From positions 124,001 through 188,000 of the forward strand of contig NZ_JAPKNH010000002.1 in NCBI RefSeq assembly GCF_026344005.1: a stretch of 64,000 nucleotides of DNA, given 5' to 3'. Shown here one piece after another: positions 1 to 8,064 of the stretch; positions within the stretch are counted from its first letter, which is position 1; every line of letters begins with the position of its first letter. The position numbers and the translations under genes were made by a program. The DNA comes from Kaistia terrae (GTDB lineage: Bacteria; Pseudomonadota; Alphaproteobacteria; Rhizobiales; Kaistiaceae). Under the pieces are notes generated by a model, which searched no databases, was not told where the DNA came from, and saw only the letters and a program-made list of their open reading frames with translations.

Positions 1-1
1 G

Positions 2-100
2 GTGAAGGGCGCGAAGTGGCCCTACGACCTGAAGATCGTCGACAACACGGTCAATCAGCTCTTCGCGCCGCAGCAGAAGATCCAGCCGATCGTCTGGTGA
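2..100 (+). CDS. C-terminal end of a branched-chain amino acid-type ABC substrate-binding protein (partial)
   Basis: Only the last 32 codons lie in the window, ending in a TGA at 98-100. The visible tail ends with QPIVW after a segment reading DLKIVDNTVNQLF, which resembles the C-terminus of periplasmic LivJ/LivK/UrtA-type binding proteins. The stronger argument is position: it lies 22 bases upstream of a complete LivG-LivF-LivH-LivM set on the same strand, which normally has its binding protein as first or last gene. It would bind the substrate in the periplasm and deliver it to LivHM. The ligand cannot be judged from this tail. Confidence 0.6.
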   Translation: MKGAKWPYDLKIVDNTVNQLFAPQQKIQPIVW

Positions 101-122
101 CATGAGACAGGACGCGGGGACA

Positions 123-854
123 ATGATGGACGGGGAAATCCTGCTGAAAGCGCGTGGCGTGTCGAAGTCCTTCGGCGCCGCCCGCGTCCTGCATGAGGTG
201 AGTTTCGATGTGCGTCGGGGCGAGGTGCTTGGCATCCTCGGCCCGAACGGAGCGGGTAAGACGACGCTGTTCAACATGATCAGCGGCGATCTGAAGGTGT
301 CGGGCGGTGAAATCCAGCTCGGCGAGACGGCGCTGCGCGGCGAACCGCCGTTCCGGCGCTGCCAGATGGGGATCGGGCGCACCTACCAGATCCCGCGCCC
401 CTATTCCGGCATGACCACCTTCGAGAACTTGCTGGTCGCCGCCGCGTTCGGCGGCGGCCGGTCGGAGAAGCAGAGCTACGCCTTCTGCGCCGACGTGCTG
501 CGCGAATGCGAGCTCTACGACAAGGCCAACGTCTCGGCCGGCGCGCTGACCCTGCTCGACCGCAAGCGGCTCGAACTGGCGCGCGCTCTCGCCTCCGATC
601 CGAAGCTGCTGCTTCTCGACGAGATCGCCGGCGGGCTCACCGACGATGAATCGAAGGCGCTGGTGGCGCTGGTCCGCCGCATCCGCGATCGCGGCATCAC
701 CATCGTATGGATCGAGCATGTGCTGCACGCGCTGATGGCGGTGGCCGACCGGCTTCTGGTGCTGAACTTCGGCGAGAAGATCGCGGAAGGGCTACCGGCC
801 GAGGTGATCGCGCTGCCCGAGGTCCAGCGCGTCTATATGGGGATCGAGGCATGA
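123..854 (+). CDS. LivG-type ABC transporter ATP-binding protein
   Basis: This is one of the two cytoplasmic ATPases of a branched-chain amino acid-type importer. The Walker A motif GPNGAGKT is at about residues 40-47 and the Walker B region reads LLLLDEIAGGL. The usual LSGGQ signature is replaced by LTLLDRKRLELARAL, a deviation I recall in rhizobial LivG paralogues. An ATG at 102 is in frame, but the ATG at 123 (or 126) has purine-rich sequence (acagga, cgggga) before it and is preferred, giving 243 residues. The stop overlaps the start of the next ATPase by 4 bases (ATGA), so the two subunits are probably translationally coupled. Substrate specificity is unknown; the following catabolic enzymes suggest an organic acid rather than an amino acid. 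Confidence 0.9.
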   Translation: MMDGEILLKARGVSKSFGAARVLHEVSFDVRRGEVLGILGPNGAGKTTLFNMISGDLKVSGGEIQLGETALRGEPPFRRCQMGIGRTYQIPRPYSGMTTFENLLVAAAFGGGRSEKQSYAFCADVLRECELYDKANVSAGALTLLDRKRLELARALASDPKLLLLDEIAGGLTDDESKALVALVRRIRDRGITIVWIEHVLHALMAVADRLLVLNFGEKIAEGLPAEVIALPEVQRVYMGIEA

Positions 855-1579
855 CCGCCGTTCTTTCCACCCACGGGCTGATCGCCCGCTATGGGGATTT
901 CCAGGCGCTGTACGGCGTCGACACGGAACTGCATCCGGGCGAGGCCGTGGCGCTCATCGGCGCCAATGGCGCCGGCAAGTCGACCTTCCTGCGCTCGATC
1001 ATGGGTCTGCTGCCGGTGGCGAAGGAGATGGTGCGGCTGGACGGCGAACCCGTCGGCGGCACGGCCACCGACCGCATGGTGCAGAAGGGCATCGCCATCG
1101 TACCGGAGGGCCGGCGGCTCTTCACCGGCATGTCGGTGGAGGACAATCTGCGGGTCGCGATCGACCAGGCCGCGCGCATTGGCGCCAAGGGCGGCTGGAC
1201 GCTGGCGCGGCTGCACAAGCTGTTCCCGATCCTCGCCGAAAAGGCTCGCTCGCAGGTACAGAGCCTCTCCGGTGGGCAGCAGCAGATGGTCGCCATCGGC
1301 CGGGCGCTGCTCTGCCAGCCGCGCGTGCTGCTCTGCGACGAGATCAGTCTCGGCCTTGCGCCCAAGGTGATCCGAGAGATCTACGCGGCGCTGCCGGAGA
1401 TCCGCGCCGCCGGCACGGCGATGATCGTGGTCGAGCAGGATGTCGGCCTCGCCCAGTCTGCCTCCGACCGCCTCTACTGCATGCTGGAGGGGCGCGTGAC
1501 CCTCACCGGCAAATCCGGCGACGTCACGCGTGAACAAATCGGCAAAGCATATTTTGGAGCGGGCCATGCAGTGGTTTGA
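851..1579 (+). CDS. LivF-type ABC transporter ATP-binding protein
   Basis: This is the second ATPase of the Liv-type importer, 242 residues, the usual LivF length. Walker A GANGAGKS is at residues 37-44, the signature SLSGGQQQMVAIGRALL is intact, and Walker B reads VLLCDEISLGLAPK, the typical LivF form. The switch histidine position holds glutamine (IVVEQDV), as is common in LivF. The ATG at 851 overlaps the previous stop. An in-frame start much further upstream (707) would overlap livG heavily and is rejected. The 3' end overlaps the next permease gene by 14 bases, supporting one operon. Confidence 0.93.
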   Translation: MTAVLSTHGLIARYGDFQALYGVDTELHPGEAVALIGANGAGKSTFLRSIMGLLPVAKEMVRLDGEPVGGTATDRMVQKGIAIVPEGRRLFTGMSVEDNLRVAIDQAARIGAKGGWTLARLHKLFPILAEKARSQVQSLSGGQQQMVAIGRALLCQPRVLLCDEISLGLAPKVIREIYAALPEIRAAGTAMIVVEQDVGLAQSASDRLYCMLEGRVTLTGKSGDVTREQIGKAYFGAGHAVV

Positions 1580-2429
1580 CGCATTGGTGCAGGGGATCCT
1601 GCTGGGCGGCATGTATGCCCAATATGCGCTCGGCATGGCGCTGATGTTCGGCGTCATGCGGATCGTCAACATCAGCCATGGCGACCTCGTCATCCTGCTG
1701 TCGCTGATCGGCATCTCGATGGCGACGGCCTGGGGGCTGGCCCCGGTCTCGGTGCTGATCATCCTGGTGCCGCTCGCCGTGCTGATGGGCTGGCTGTTGC
1801 AGAAGTTGGTGCTGAACCGCGTGGTAGGCAGCGATCCGCTGCCGTCGCTGATCGCGACCTTTGGCCTGTCGATCGCGCTGCAGAACCTGATGCTGCAGAT
1901 CTGGTCGGCCAATAGCCGGTCGCTGCCGGGCCATGGCATCGAGAGCCAGTCGATCGAGATCGCCGGCATCTATGTCGGCGTCTTGCCGCTGATCGTGCTG
2001 GCGGTTGCGACCGGCCTGACCTGGGGGCTCGATCTGGTGCTGAAGCACACACGCTTCGGCAGGGCGCTGCGCGCCGCATCCGCCGATGTCGAGGCGGCGT
2101 CCATGACCGGTATCAACCCGCGCGCCGTCTATGCGCTGGCGACGGCCGTTGCTGTCGGCATTCTCGGTTTCGCCGCCGTGTTCCAGTCGCTGCGCTCGAC
2201 CGTCGCGCCGGCCGATGGCCCGGCCCAGCTGATCTACGCCTTCGAGGCGGTGATCATCGGGGGCATGGGCGCCGTCTGGGGCGCCTTCCTCGGTTCGATG
2301 GTGCTGGGCATCGCCCAGGCGATCGGCTTCCGCATCGATCCGGGCTTCGGCGTGCTCGCCGGGCATCTGGTCTTCCTGTTCGTGCTGGCGACACGCCCGC
2401 AGGGCCTGTTCGGAAAGGCAACGACATGA
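1566..2429 (+). CDS. LivH-type ABC transporter permease
   Basis: This is a 287-residue, highly hydrophobic inner-membrane protein of the LivH family, about eight predicted transmembrane segments. The N-terminus (MQWFDALVQGILLGGMYAQYALGMALMF) and the internal NISHGDLVIL segment match the conserved LivH start and loop. The coupling-helix region contains TRFGRALRAASAD, and the C-terminus ends in RPQGLFG, a LivH hallmark. The ATG at 1566 is chosen over one at 1530 because it gives the canonical LivH N-terminus and a short overlap with livF. It pairs with the LivM subunit that follows with a 4-base overlap. Confidence 0.93.
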   Translation: MQWFDALVQGILLGGMYAQYALGMALMFGVMRIVNISHGDLVILLSLIGISMATAWGLAPVSVLIILVPLAVLMGWLLQKLVLNRVVGSDPLPSLIATFGLSIALQNLMLQIWSANSRSLPGHGIESQSIEIAGIYVGVLPLIVLAVATGLTWGLDLVLKHTRFGRALRAASADVEAASMTGINPRAVYALATAVAVGILGFAAVFQSLRSTVAPADGPAQLIYAFEAVIIGGMGAVWGAFLGSMVLGIAQAIGFRIDPGFGVLAGHLVFLFVLATRPQGLFGKATT

Positions 2430-3454
2430 GTGCTGTAACCTATGCCGCCACCGATCTGCCCGGGGTGCAGGTCCAGCGCCAGACCTCGTCCGGCCGCATC
2501 GCCATGACGCTGGCACTGGCCGGGATCGTTGCCGTCGCGGCCATGCCCTGGTGGGCCTCGACCGGCACGATCCGATCGATCCTGATCCTCTGCTGCTACA
2601 TTGCCGTGGCGCAGATGTGGAACCTGCTCGCCGGCTATGCCGGCCTCGTCTCGGTCGGCCAGCAAGCCTTCATGGGAGCGGCGGGTTATGCGCTGTTCGT
2701 CATGGCGCAGACCTTTGGCATCAACCCGTTCCTCGCGGTGTTCCTGTCGCTGCTGGTGCCGGCCGTGCTTGCCGTACCGCTCTATCTGCTGCTGCACCGC
2801 CTCGACGGGCCGTATTTCTCGATCGGCACCTGGGTGGTGGCCGAGGTGTTCCGGCTGGTCTGCTCCAACCTGCCAATCGTCAATGCCGGCGCCGGCATGT
2901 CGCTTCGTGTGATGAAGGACTATTCCGCCTTCGAGCGGAACGTCGCCATGTCGCTGCTCTGCGCCTTCATGCTGCTGCTGACGGTTGGCGGCAGCTACTG
3001 GCTGCTGCGCTCGCGCTATGGCCTCGCGCTGATCGCCATGCGCGACAACCCGGTCGCCGCTGCCAGCCAGGGCGTCAACGTCGCCAAGCTGCGCTTCCTG
3101 ATCTATGTCGCCTCGGCGGTCGGTTGCGGCCTCGCTGGCGCGATCTATTTCATGGCGCAGCTGCGCATCACGCCCGGCTCGGCCTTCGACCCGATGTGGG
3201 CGAATGTCGCGATCTTCATCGTCATGGTCGGCGGCATCGGCTCGATCGAGGGCGTGCTGATCGGCGCGCTGATCTTCTTCATCGCCGATCGCTGGTTCGG
3301 AGCCTATGGCGCCACCTATTTCGTCGTCCTCGGCCTGATGACCCTGCTGGTCGCGCTCTACGCCCGCACCGGCATCTGGGGCCTGATCTCGAAGCGATGG
3401 GATGCGCCGTGGTTCCCGATCCGACGCAAGCTCGTCGATCCGAACCGGCCATAG
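2426..3454 (+). CDS. LivM-type ABC transporter permease
   Basis: This is the second membrane subunit of the importer, 342 residues. After a polar N-terminal stretch of about 30 residues come repeated hydrophobic segments. Diagnostic LivM features include NLLAGYAGLVSVGQQAFMG, the coupling-helix sequence SRYGLALIAMRDNPVAA, and GGIGSIEGVLIGA. Its start overlaps the livH stop (ATGA). The stop is followed 11 bases later by the alcohol dehydrogenase gene with a clear ribosome-binding site (agggggag), so transporter and enzymes are likely co-transcribed. Confidence 0.93.
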   Translation: MSAVTYAATDLPGVQVQRQTSSGRIAMTLALAGIVAVAAMPWWASTGTIRSILILCCYIAVAQMWNLLAGYAGLVSVGQQAFMGAAGYALFVMAQTFGINPFLAVFLSLLVPAVLAVPLYLLLHRLDGPYFSIGTWVVAEVFRLVCSNLPIVNAGAGMSLRVMKDYSAFERNVAMSLLCAFMLLLTVGGSYWLLRSRYGLALIAMRDNPVAAASQGVNVAKLRFLIYVASAVGCGLAGAIYFMAQLRITPGSAFDPMWANVAIFIVMVGGIGSIEGVLIGALIFFIADRWFGAYGATYFVVLGLMTLLVALYARTGIWGLISKRWDAPWFPIRRKLVDPNRP

Positions 3455-3465
3455 GGGGAGTTTCC

Positions 3466-4482
3466 ATGAAAGCGGCTATCTTTGATACGGTCGGCAGCCC
3501 GCTCAGGATCGGCGTGGTGCCGGATCCGACGCCGGCGCCGGACGAGGTCGTCCTGCGTATCGCTGCCTGCGGCATCTGCGGCAGCGACCTGCACATCACC
3601 GAGGATCCGGTGCCTTTCGGCATCGGCGCGGGCTTCGTCCTCGGGCATGAATTCGCCGGCAATATCGTCGCCGTGGGATCGGAAGTCTCCCACCTCCGCA
3701 TCGGCGACCGCGTCGCCGTCGTGCCGATGCGCGGCTGCGGTCATTGCGAGGCCTGCCGTCGCGGAGATTCCGCCCGCTGCGCCGAAATGGTGCTGATCGG
3801 CGGCGGCTATGCCGAATACGCGACCGTCGCGGCGCGGCAGTGCCACATCCTACCGGACGACGTGCCGCTCGAGGATGGCGCGCTGGCCGAGCCGCTGTCG
3901 GTCGCGCTGCATTGCATCGTCCGTTCGGGCATGAAGCCCGGCGACCGCGTCGCCATCCTCGGCGCAGGCCCGATCGGGCTCCTCGTCGCCTTCTGGGCTC
4001 GGCGGATGGGGGCGTCGCGCGTCGTCGTCGCCGACATCCACGACCACCAGCGCGAGCGGGCGCTGGCGCTGGGCGCGACCGGCTTTGCGCTCTCGGGCGA
4101 GAAACTTTCGCAAAACCTCGCCGACCTTTGCGATGGCGCGCCGGACATCGTCTTCGAATGCGTCGGCAAGCGCGGCCTTCTTGGTGCTGCCGTCGAGGCC
4201 GTCCGTCTGCAGGGCACGGTGGTCGGCGTCGGTCTCTGCATCGGCGGCGACGAATGGGATCCGTTCGTGGCGCTCTCGAAGGAAGTGAACCTGCTGTTCT
4301 CGGTGTTTTTCCACCAGGGCAACGAATTCGGCGTCGCGCTCGATGCGCTGCGCGGCGGGCCGTTCGCGCCGCAGGCGCTGATCACCGACCGCATCGATCT
4401 GTCACCGGTTCCGCAGATCTTCGAAAGCCTTCGCCGTCGCACGACCCAGTGCAAGGTGCTGATCCAGCCGGAACTTGTTTAG
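3466..4482 (+). CDS. Zinc-dependent alcohol/polyol dehydrogenase (MDR family)
   Basis: This 338-residue protein is a medium-chain dehydrogenase/reductase that probably oxidises a hydroxyl group with NAD(P)+. The N-terminal catalytic domain has the zinc ligands Cys38 (CGICGSD), His61 and Glu62 (GHE). The structural zinc site is complete with Cys91, Cys94, Cys97 and Cys105. The cofactor domain starts with ILGAGPIGLL. Such enzymes include threonine and sorbitol dehydrogenases as well as aromatic alcohol dehydrogenases, so the exact substrate is open. It sits between an importer and an alpha/beta hydrolase plus flavin monooxygenase, which argues for a catabolic step on the imported compound. Confidence 0.88.
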   Translation: MKAAIFDTVGSPLRIGVVPDPTPAPDEVVLRIAACGICGSDLHITEDPVPFGIGAGFVLGHEFAGNIVAVGSEVSHLRIGDRVAVVPMRGCGHCEACRRGDSARCAEMVLIGGGYAEYATVAARQCHILPDDVPLEDGALAEPLSVALHCIVRSGMKPGDRVAILGAGPIGLLVAFWARRMGASRVVVADIHDHQRERALALGATGFALSGEKLSQNLADLCDGAPDIVFECVGKRGLLGAAVEAVRLQGTVVGVGLCIGGDEWDPFVALSKEVNLLFSVFFHQGNEFGVALDALRGGPFAPQALITDRIDLSPVPQIFESLRRRTTQCKVLIQPELV

Positions 4483-4495
4483 GGGAGGAGTATCC

Positions 4496-5284
4496 ATGGC
4501 CGTAGAATTTGAAACGCTCGAATATGATGTCGGTGGCACCAAAACGGTGGTGAAGGCCATCGGCAAGGGCAAGCCGGTCCTGTTCCTGCACGGCGCCTCG
4601 ACGCTGGAAGGCTTCGATTTCGCCGAAGGACTTGCCGATCGCTTTCGTGTGCTGTGCGCCAGCCATCCGGGCTTCGGCTTTTCCGGGTCGGCGCCGCATG
4701 TGACCGGCATGTCCGACATGGTCGTCCACTATCTCGACCTGCTCGATGCGATGGATTTGAAAGAAAAGCCGCATCTTGTCGGCTTCTCCATGGGCGGATG
4801 GATGGCGACGGAACTGGCCGCCGTGGCACGTGAGCGTTTCGACAAGGTGGTGCTGGTGGCGCCGGCCGGCCTTAACGATCCCGCCCATCCGGCGACCAAT
4901 CTCGGCGCGCTCGCGCCGCAGGACCTGCCGGCCTACCTCGCGCACGACGTCTCGGTGGCGCTGCGCTACTTCCCGGACGGCTCGGACGCCGCCTTTGCGG
5001 AAGCCTTCGGCGCCGACCGCGCCCGCGAGGGCGAGACGCTCGGCCGGTTGCTTGCGCCCTTCGGCATGGGCCATCCGAACCTGCGCCGCTTCCTCGGGCG
5101 CATCAACAATCCAGCACTTGTCGTCTGGGGCGAGGAGGATCGCCTTCTGCCGGCAAGCCAGGCTTCGCTGTTCGTCGAGGCGCTGCCCGACGCGCGGCTG
5201 ATCCTGGTGGAGGACGCCGGTCACTTCGTCCTGCAGGAGAAGCCCGGGACCGTGACCAAGATCGGCGATTTCCTCGCCGGCTAA
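4496..5284 (+). CDS. Alpha/beta hydrolase (possible ring-cleavage product or ester hydrolase)
   Basis: This 262-residue alpha/beta hydrolase has a likely complete catalytic triad: Ser98 in GFSMGG, an Asp in the GEEDRLLP segment and a His in EDAGHF near the C-terminus. The oxyanion-hole motif LHGAS is at residues 31-35. The ATG at 4496 follows a strong ribosome-binding site (ggggaggag at 4482-4490); an upstream in-frame ATG at 4475 overlaps the previous gene and lacks a site. The family includes meta-cleavage product hydrolases, lactonases and esterases. Beside a two-component monooxygenase, a C-C or ester/lactone hydrolysis role in ring catabolism is plausible but inferred. Confidence 0.86.
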   Translation: MAVEFETLEYDVGGTKTVVKAIGKGKPVLFLHGASTLEGFDFAEGLADRFRVLCASHPGFGFSGSAPHVTGMSDMVVHYLDLLDAMDLKEKPHLVGFSMGGWMATELAAVARERFDKVVLVAPAGLNDPAHPATNLGALAPQDLPAYLAHDVSVALRYFPDGSDAAFAEAFGADRAREGETLGRLLAPFGMGHPNLRRFLGRINNPALVVWGEEDRLLPASQASLFVEALPDARLILVEDAGHFVLQEKPGTVTKIGDFLAG

Positions 5285-5310
5285 CCGAATTCAAAGTGGA
5301 GGAAAGTTTC

Positions 5311-6531
5311 ATGAACAAGCCCATCAAGCACGGCTCCTGGGGCACGACGGTCGACTATCGCGACCTCCTGAAGAAGATCGCGGAAATCGGCCCGATCCTC
5401 GAGGCCAATGCTGCCGCCGACGAGGAGAACGGCGAGTTGACGGCGGAGACCTTCGAGGCGCTGAAGCCGCTTCGCATGTCGCACATCTTTGCCGCCGAAG
5501 GCCTGGGCGGCGCACAGCTGCCGCCGACGCAGGGCCTCGAACTGCTGGAAGCCATCACCTGGCATTCGGGTGCGGCGGGCTGGGTCTCGATGGTGCATTG
5601 CTGCATCGGCGCGATGTCGGCCGCCTTCCTGCCGGACAGCGCCGTCGAGCGCCTGTTCGCACCCGGCACCGACAACCGCTTCTCGGGCCAGGGCGCGCCG
5701 CTCGGCATGCTGAAGAAGGTCGAGGGCGGCTATCGCCTGAACGGCAAGTGGAGCTATGGCAGCGGCTTCAGCCACGCCACCTATTCCCACAGCGCCTGCT
5801 TCGTCGATGACGGCACCGGCAAGCCGGCCAAGGACGAGAGCGGCAACGTCATCGTCATGTGCGCCCATGCCCCAATCTCCGAGCACAAGCAGCTCGGCAA
5901 CTGGGACGTGCTGGGTCTCGGCGGCACCGGCAGCATCGACTACGCAGCCGAGGACGTCTTCATTGCAGACGACCTGCTGTTTCCGATCCTGACCGCGCCG
6001 CCGCTGCGCCAGAAGGAATTCTTCAGCCTCGGCGTCGTCGGCCTCGCCGCCATCGGCCACACCGGCTGGGCGCTCGGCACCGGACGGCGGATGCTCGACG
6101 AAATCGCCAAGTTCGCCCGCGCCAAGTCGGGCCGCGCCGGCCTGATCGGCGAGAGCGAGAAGTTCTGGTACGATTACGGTCGCGCCGAGGCCCGCTATCG
6201 CGCCGCCCGTGCCTTCGTCTTCGAAGTCTGGCGCGATATCGAGGCGACGGTCGAGGCCGGTGAAAGCGTCTCGACCCGGCAGATCAGCCTGGTCCATCTG
6301 GCTAAATCGGAGATCCACGAAGTCGGCGTCGACGTCTGCAACTTCGCCTATCGTGCCGGCGGCGGCGCCTCGCTTCGCGCCGGCGTCATCCAGCGCACCT
6401 TCCGCGAGATGATGGTGGCGGCCAACCACTTCACCATCGCGCCGTCGGTCGTCACGTCGGCTGGCCGCAATATCGGCGGCAGCTGGACGGATAGGGTCTG
6501 GCAGTTCTACGACCTGATCGAGAAGAAGTAG
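5311..6531 (+). CDS. Two-component flavin-dependent monooxygenase, oxygenase subunit (acyl-CoA dehydrogenase fold)
   Basis: This 406-residue protein has the acyl-CoA-dehydrogenase fold of group D flavin monooxygenases such as HsaA and p-hydroxyphenylacetate 3-hydroxylase C2. Supporting signs are the N-terminal helix with TFEALKPLRM, the segment AITWHSGAAGWVSM, the beta-domain NGKWSYGSGFSHA, and the C-terminal helices with AYRAGGG. The acyl-CoA dehydrogenase catalytic Glu is not evident, as expected for the monooxygenases. It would use reduced flavin supplied by the reductase encoded 56 bases downstream to hydroxylate its substrate in the cytoplasm. The ATG at 5311 follows gtggaggaaa; an in-frame GTG at 5296 sits inside that ribosome-binding site. 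Confidence 0.85.
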   Translation: MNKPIKHGSWGTTVDYRDLLKKIAEIGPILEANAAADEENGELTAETFEALKPLRMSHIFAAEGLGGAQLPPTQGLELLEAITWHSGAAGWVSMVHCCIGAMSAAFLPDSAVERLFAPGTDNRFSGQGAPLGMLKKVEGGYRLNGKWSYGSGFSHATYSHSACFVDDGTGKPAKDESGNVIVMCAHAPISEHKQLGNWDVLGLGGTGSIDYAAEDVFIADDLLFPILTAPPLRQKEFFSLGVVGLAAIGHTGWALGTGRRMLDEIAKFARAKSGRAGLIGESEKFWYDYGRAEARYRAARAFVFEVWRDIEATVEAGESVSTRQISLVHLAKSEIHEVGVDVCNFAYRAGGGASLRAGVIQRTFREMMVAANHFTIAPSVVTSAGRNIGGSWTDRVWQFYDLIEKK

Positions 6532-6537
6532 TTCGAA

Positions 6538-6570
6538 GGGCCGGGCGGACCTTCCGCCCGGCTCCCTTTT
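6538..6570 (+). terminator. Intrinsic terminator-like hairpin between oxygenase and reductase genes
   Basis: A perfect 10-base-pair stem (GCCGGGCGGA with TCCGCCCGGC, 6540-6549 and 6553-6562) closes a 3-base loop and is followed by CCCTTTT at 6564-6570. It lies between two genes whose products should work together, so it may reduce rather than abolish readthrough, or protect the upstream mRNA end. Confidence 0.6.
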
Positions 6571-6587
6571 CGTGTCGCGAGAGAGAT

Positions 6588-7142
6588 ATGTCGATGAGCC
6601 TGCACCCGATGACCAATGCCTTCCGCGAGGCTTTTCGCCGCCATCCGGCCGGCGTCGCCGTGATCACGGCCGATCCGGGCGAGCGACCCGTCGCCATGAC
6701 GGTGTCGTCGCTGATCTCGGTCAGCGCCGCGCCGCCGGTCGTCGCCTTCTCGCTGTCGATGAAGTCTGGCTCGTCGGAGCCGCTGCTGCGGGCCGAGACG
6801 ATGGTGATCCATCTGCTCCGCTACGCCGACATCGACCTGGCGCAGCTTTGCGCGTCGAGCGGCGCCGACCGCTTCGCGCCGGGTGGACCCTGGGAACGGC
6901 TCCCAACCGGCGAACCGCGCTATACCGGCGTCTCGACCTGGTTCCGCGCCCGCCGGCTCGGCGTGCTGCCGATCGAGGGGGCGACGCTGGTCGCCGCCGA
7001 ACTCCTGGAAGGCGAGGCGCATCCGGAGGATGCCGCCCCGGAGGATCATTCGCTCGTCTATCTCGACCGTCGCTGGCATCGCCTGCACAAGGAACTCGGC
7101 GGCGGCATGTTCGACCTCGTGGATTCCTCGCGCTTCCTGTAG
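6588..7142 (+). CDS. Flavin reductase (HpaC/HsaB-like), reductase subunit of the monooxygenase
   Basis: This 184-residue protein belongs to the flavin reductase-like (FMN-binding split barrel) family. Typical features are the N-terminal FREAFRRHPAGVAVIT, the flavin-contacting AMTVSSLISVSAAPPVVAFSL segment, and the closing HRLHKE sequence. It should reduce FMN or FAD with NAD(P)H and pass it to the oxygenase encoded just upstream. An alternative ATG lies 6 bases downstream. The stop is only 10 bases from the end of the convergent pcaR gene, marking the end of this operon. Confidence 0.88.
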   Translation: MSMSLHPMTNAFREAFRRHPAGVAVITADPGERPVAMTVSSLISVSAAPPVVAFSLSMKSGSSEPLLRAETMVIHLLRYADIDLAQLCASSGADRFAPGGPWERLPTGEPRYTGVSTWFRARRLGVLPIEGATLVAAELLEGEAHPEDAAPEDHSLVYLDRRWHRLHKELGGGMFDLVDSSRFL

Positions 7143-7152
7143 GCGGCGGAAT

Positions 7153-7914
7153 TCAGCGCAGGATCTCGCGCATCCTCGCGCTGACGTTCTGCAGCGCCGG
7201 CAGATAGCGCTCGATCATCGCTTCGATCGGCTCGCCGCGCGCCGGCAGGCCGAGATTGACGGCCGCGACCGTGACGCGTCGCGCCGTCATCAGCGGTACG
7301 GCGATCGAGCGCAGGCCCATCTCGACTTCCTGGTTGATGGCGGCATAGCCATTGGCGCGGACGCGGTCGATCTCCGCCAGTATAGCTTCCGGATCGGTCA
7401 GCGTATGCGGCGTGCGCTGGGGCAGGGGCGCCGCGCAAAGCCGCTCGCGCGCCTCGCTCTCGGGCAGGGCGGCGAGCAGGACCCTGCCCATCGAGGTGCA
7501 ATAGGCCGGCAGGCGCGAGCCCGGCATCAGCGCGATCGACATTACCTTCCGCTGGGCGGCGCGGGCGACATAGACGATCTCCGTGCCGTCGAGGATCGAA
7601 ACCGACGAGCTCTCGCCGATCTCGTCCGACAGTCGGTCGAGCAAGGGCTGCACGAGCTGCGGCAGCGGCATGGTGGCTAGGCAGGCGGTGCCGAGCCGCA
7701 GCACGCGCGGCGTCAGCGTGAAGTATTTGCCGTCGTAATCGGCATAGCCGAGATGGGCGAGCGTCAGCAGGCAGCGTCGCGCCGTCGCCCTATCCAGCCC
7801 GCTGGATGCCGCCACTTCCGAGATCGATTGGCGCGGATGATCGGGGCTGAACGTCTCGATGACGGAAAGCCCCTTGGCGAGGCCGCCCATCAGGTCGCGG
7901 TCGGGAACAGTCAT
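7153..7914 (-). CDS. pcaR: IclR-family regulator of the beta-ketoadipate pathway (PcaR-like)
   Basis: This 253-residue protein has an N-terminal winged helix-turn-helix (SISEVAASSGLDRATARRCLLTL) and a C-terminal IclR effector domain (GSRLPAYCTSMGRVLLAAL, INQEVEMGLRSIAVPL). The MGGLAKGLSVIETF start and the LDRATARRCLLTLAHLGYA helix are typical of PcaR/PcaU/PobR regulators. It is divergent from pcaIJF with 150 bases between, the usual arrangement; PcaR senses beta-ketoadipate in characterised species. The start at 7914 (ATG) gives the family length; longer upstream extensions run antisense through pcaI and are rejected. Confidence 0.88.
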   Translation of the reverse strand: MTVPDRDLMGGLAKGLSVIETFSPDHPRQSISEVAASSGLDRATARRCLLTLAHLGYADYDGKYFTLTPRVLRLGTACLATMPLPQLVQPLLDRLSDEIGESSSVSILDGTEIVYVARAAQRKVMSIALMPGSRLPAYCTSMGRVLLAALPESEARERLCAAPLPQRTPHTLTDPEAILAEIDRVRANGYAAINQEVEMGLRSIAVPLMTARRVTVAAVNLGLPARGEPIEAMIERYLPALQNVSARMREILR

Positions 7915-7935
7915 CGGGCCTCTATTTCGATTTGA

Positions 7936-7964
7936 GCGATATACGAACAAATGACTCATATCGC
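7936..7964. promoter_or_regulatory. Candidate PcaR operator in the pcaR-pcaI intergenic region
   Basis: An inverted repeat GCGATAT (7936-7942) and ATATCGC (7958-7964) with a 15-base spacer lies between the divergent pcaR and pcaI starts. Overlapping it is a direct repeat of the form CGnACAAAT. Characterised PcaR sites contain similar GTTCGATAATCGCAC-type repeats, so this is the most likely regulator site, but that is inferred. Confidence 0.5.
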
Positions 7965-8064
7965 ACAAATTCGATAGACGGAAGCGAGGGGCGGACCTAT
8001 CCCTTTGGCGGCACCGGGTAAGGATCGTCCGGCAGTTGCCGTTGCGACGGCGAGGGGAGCGTGC

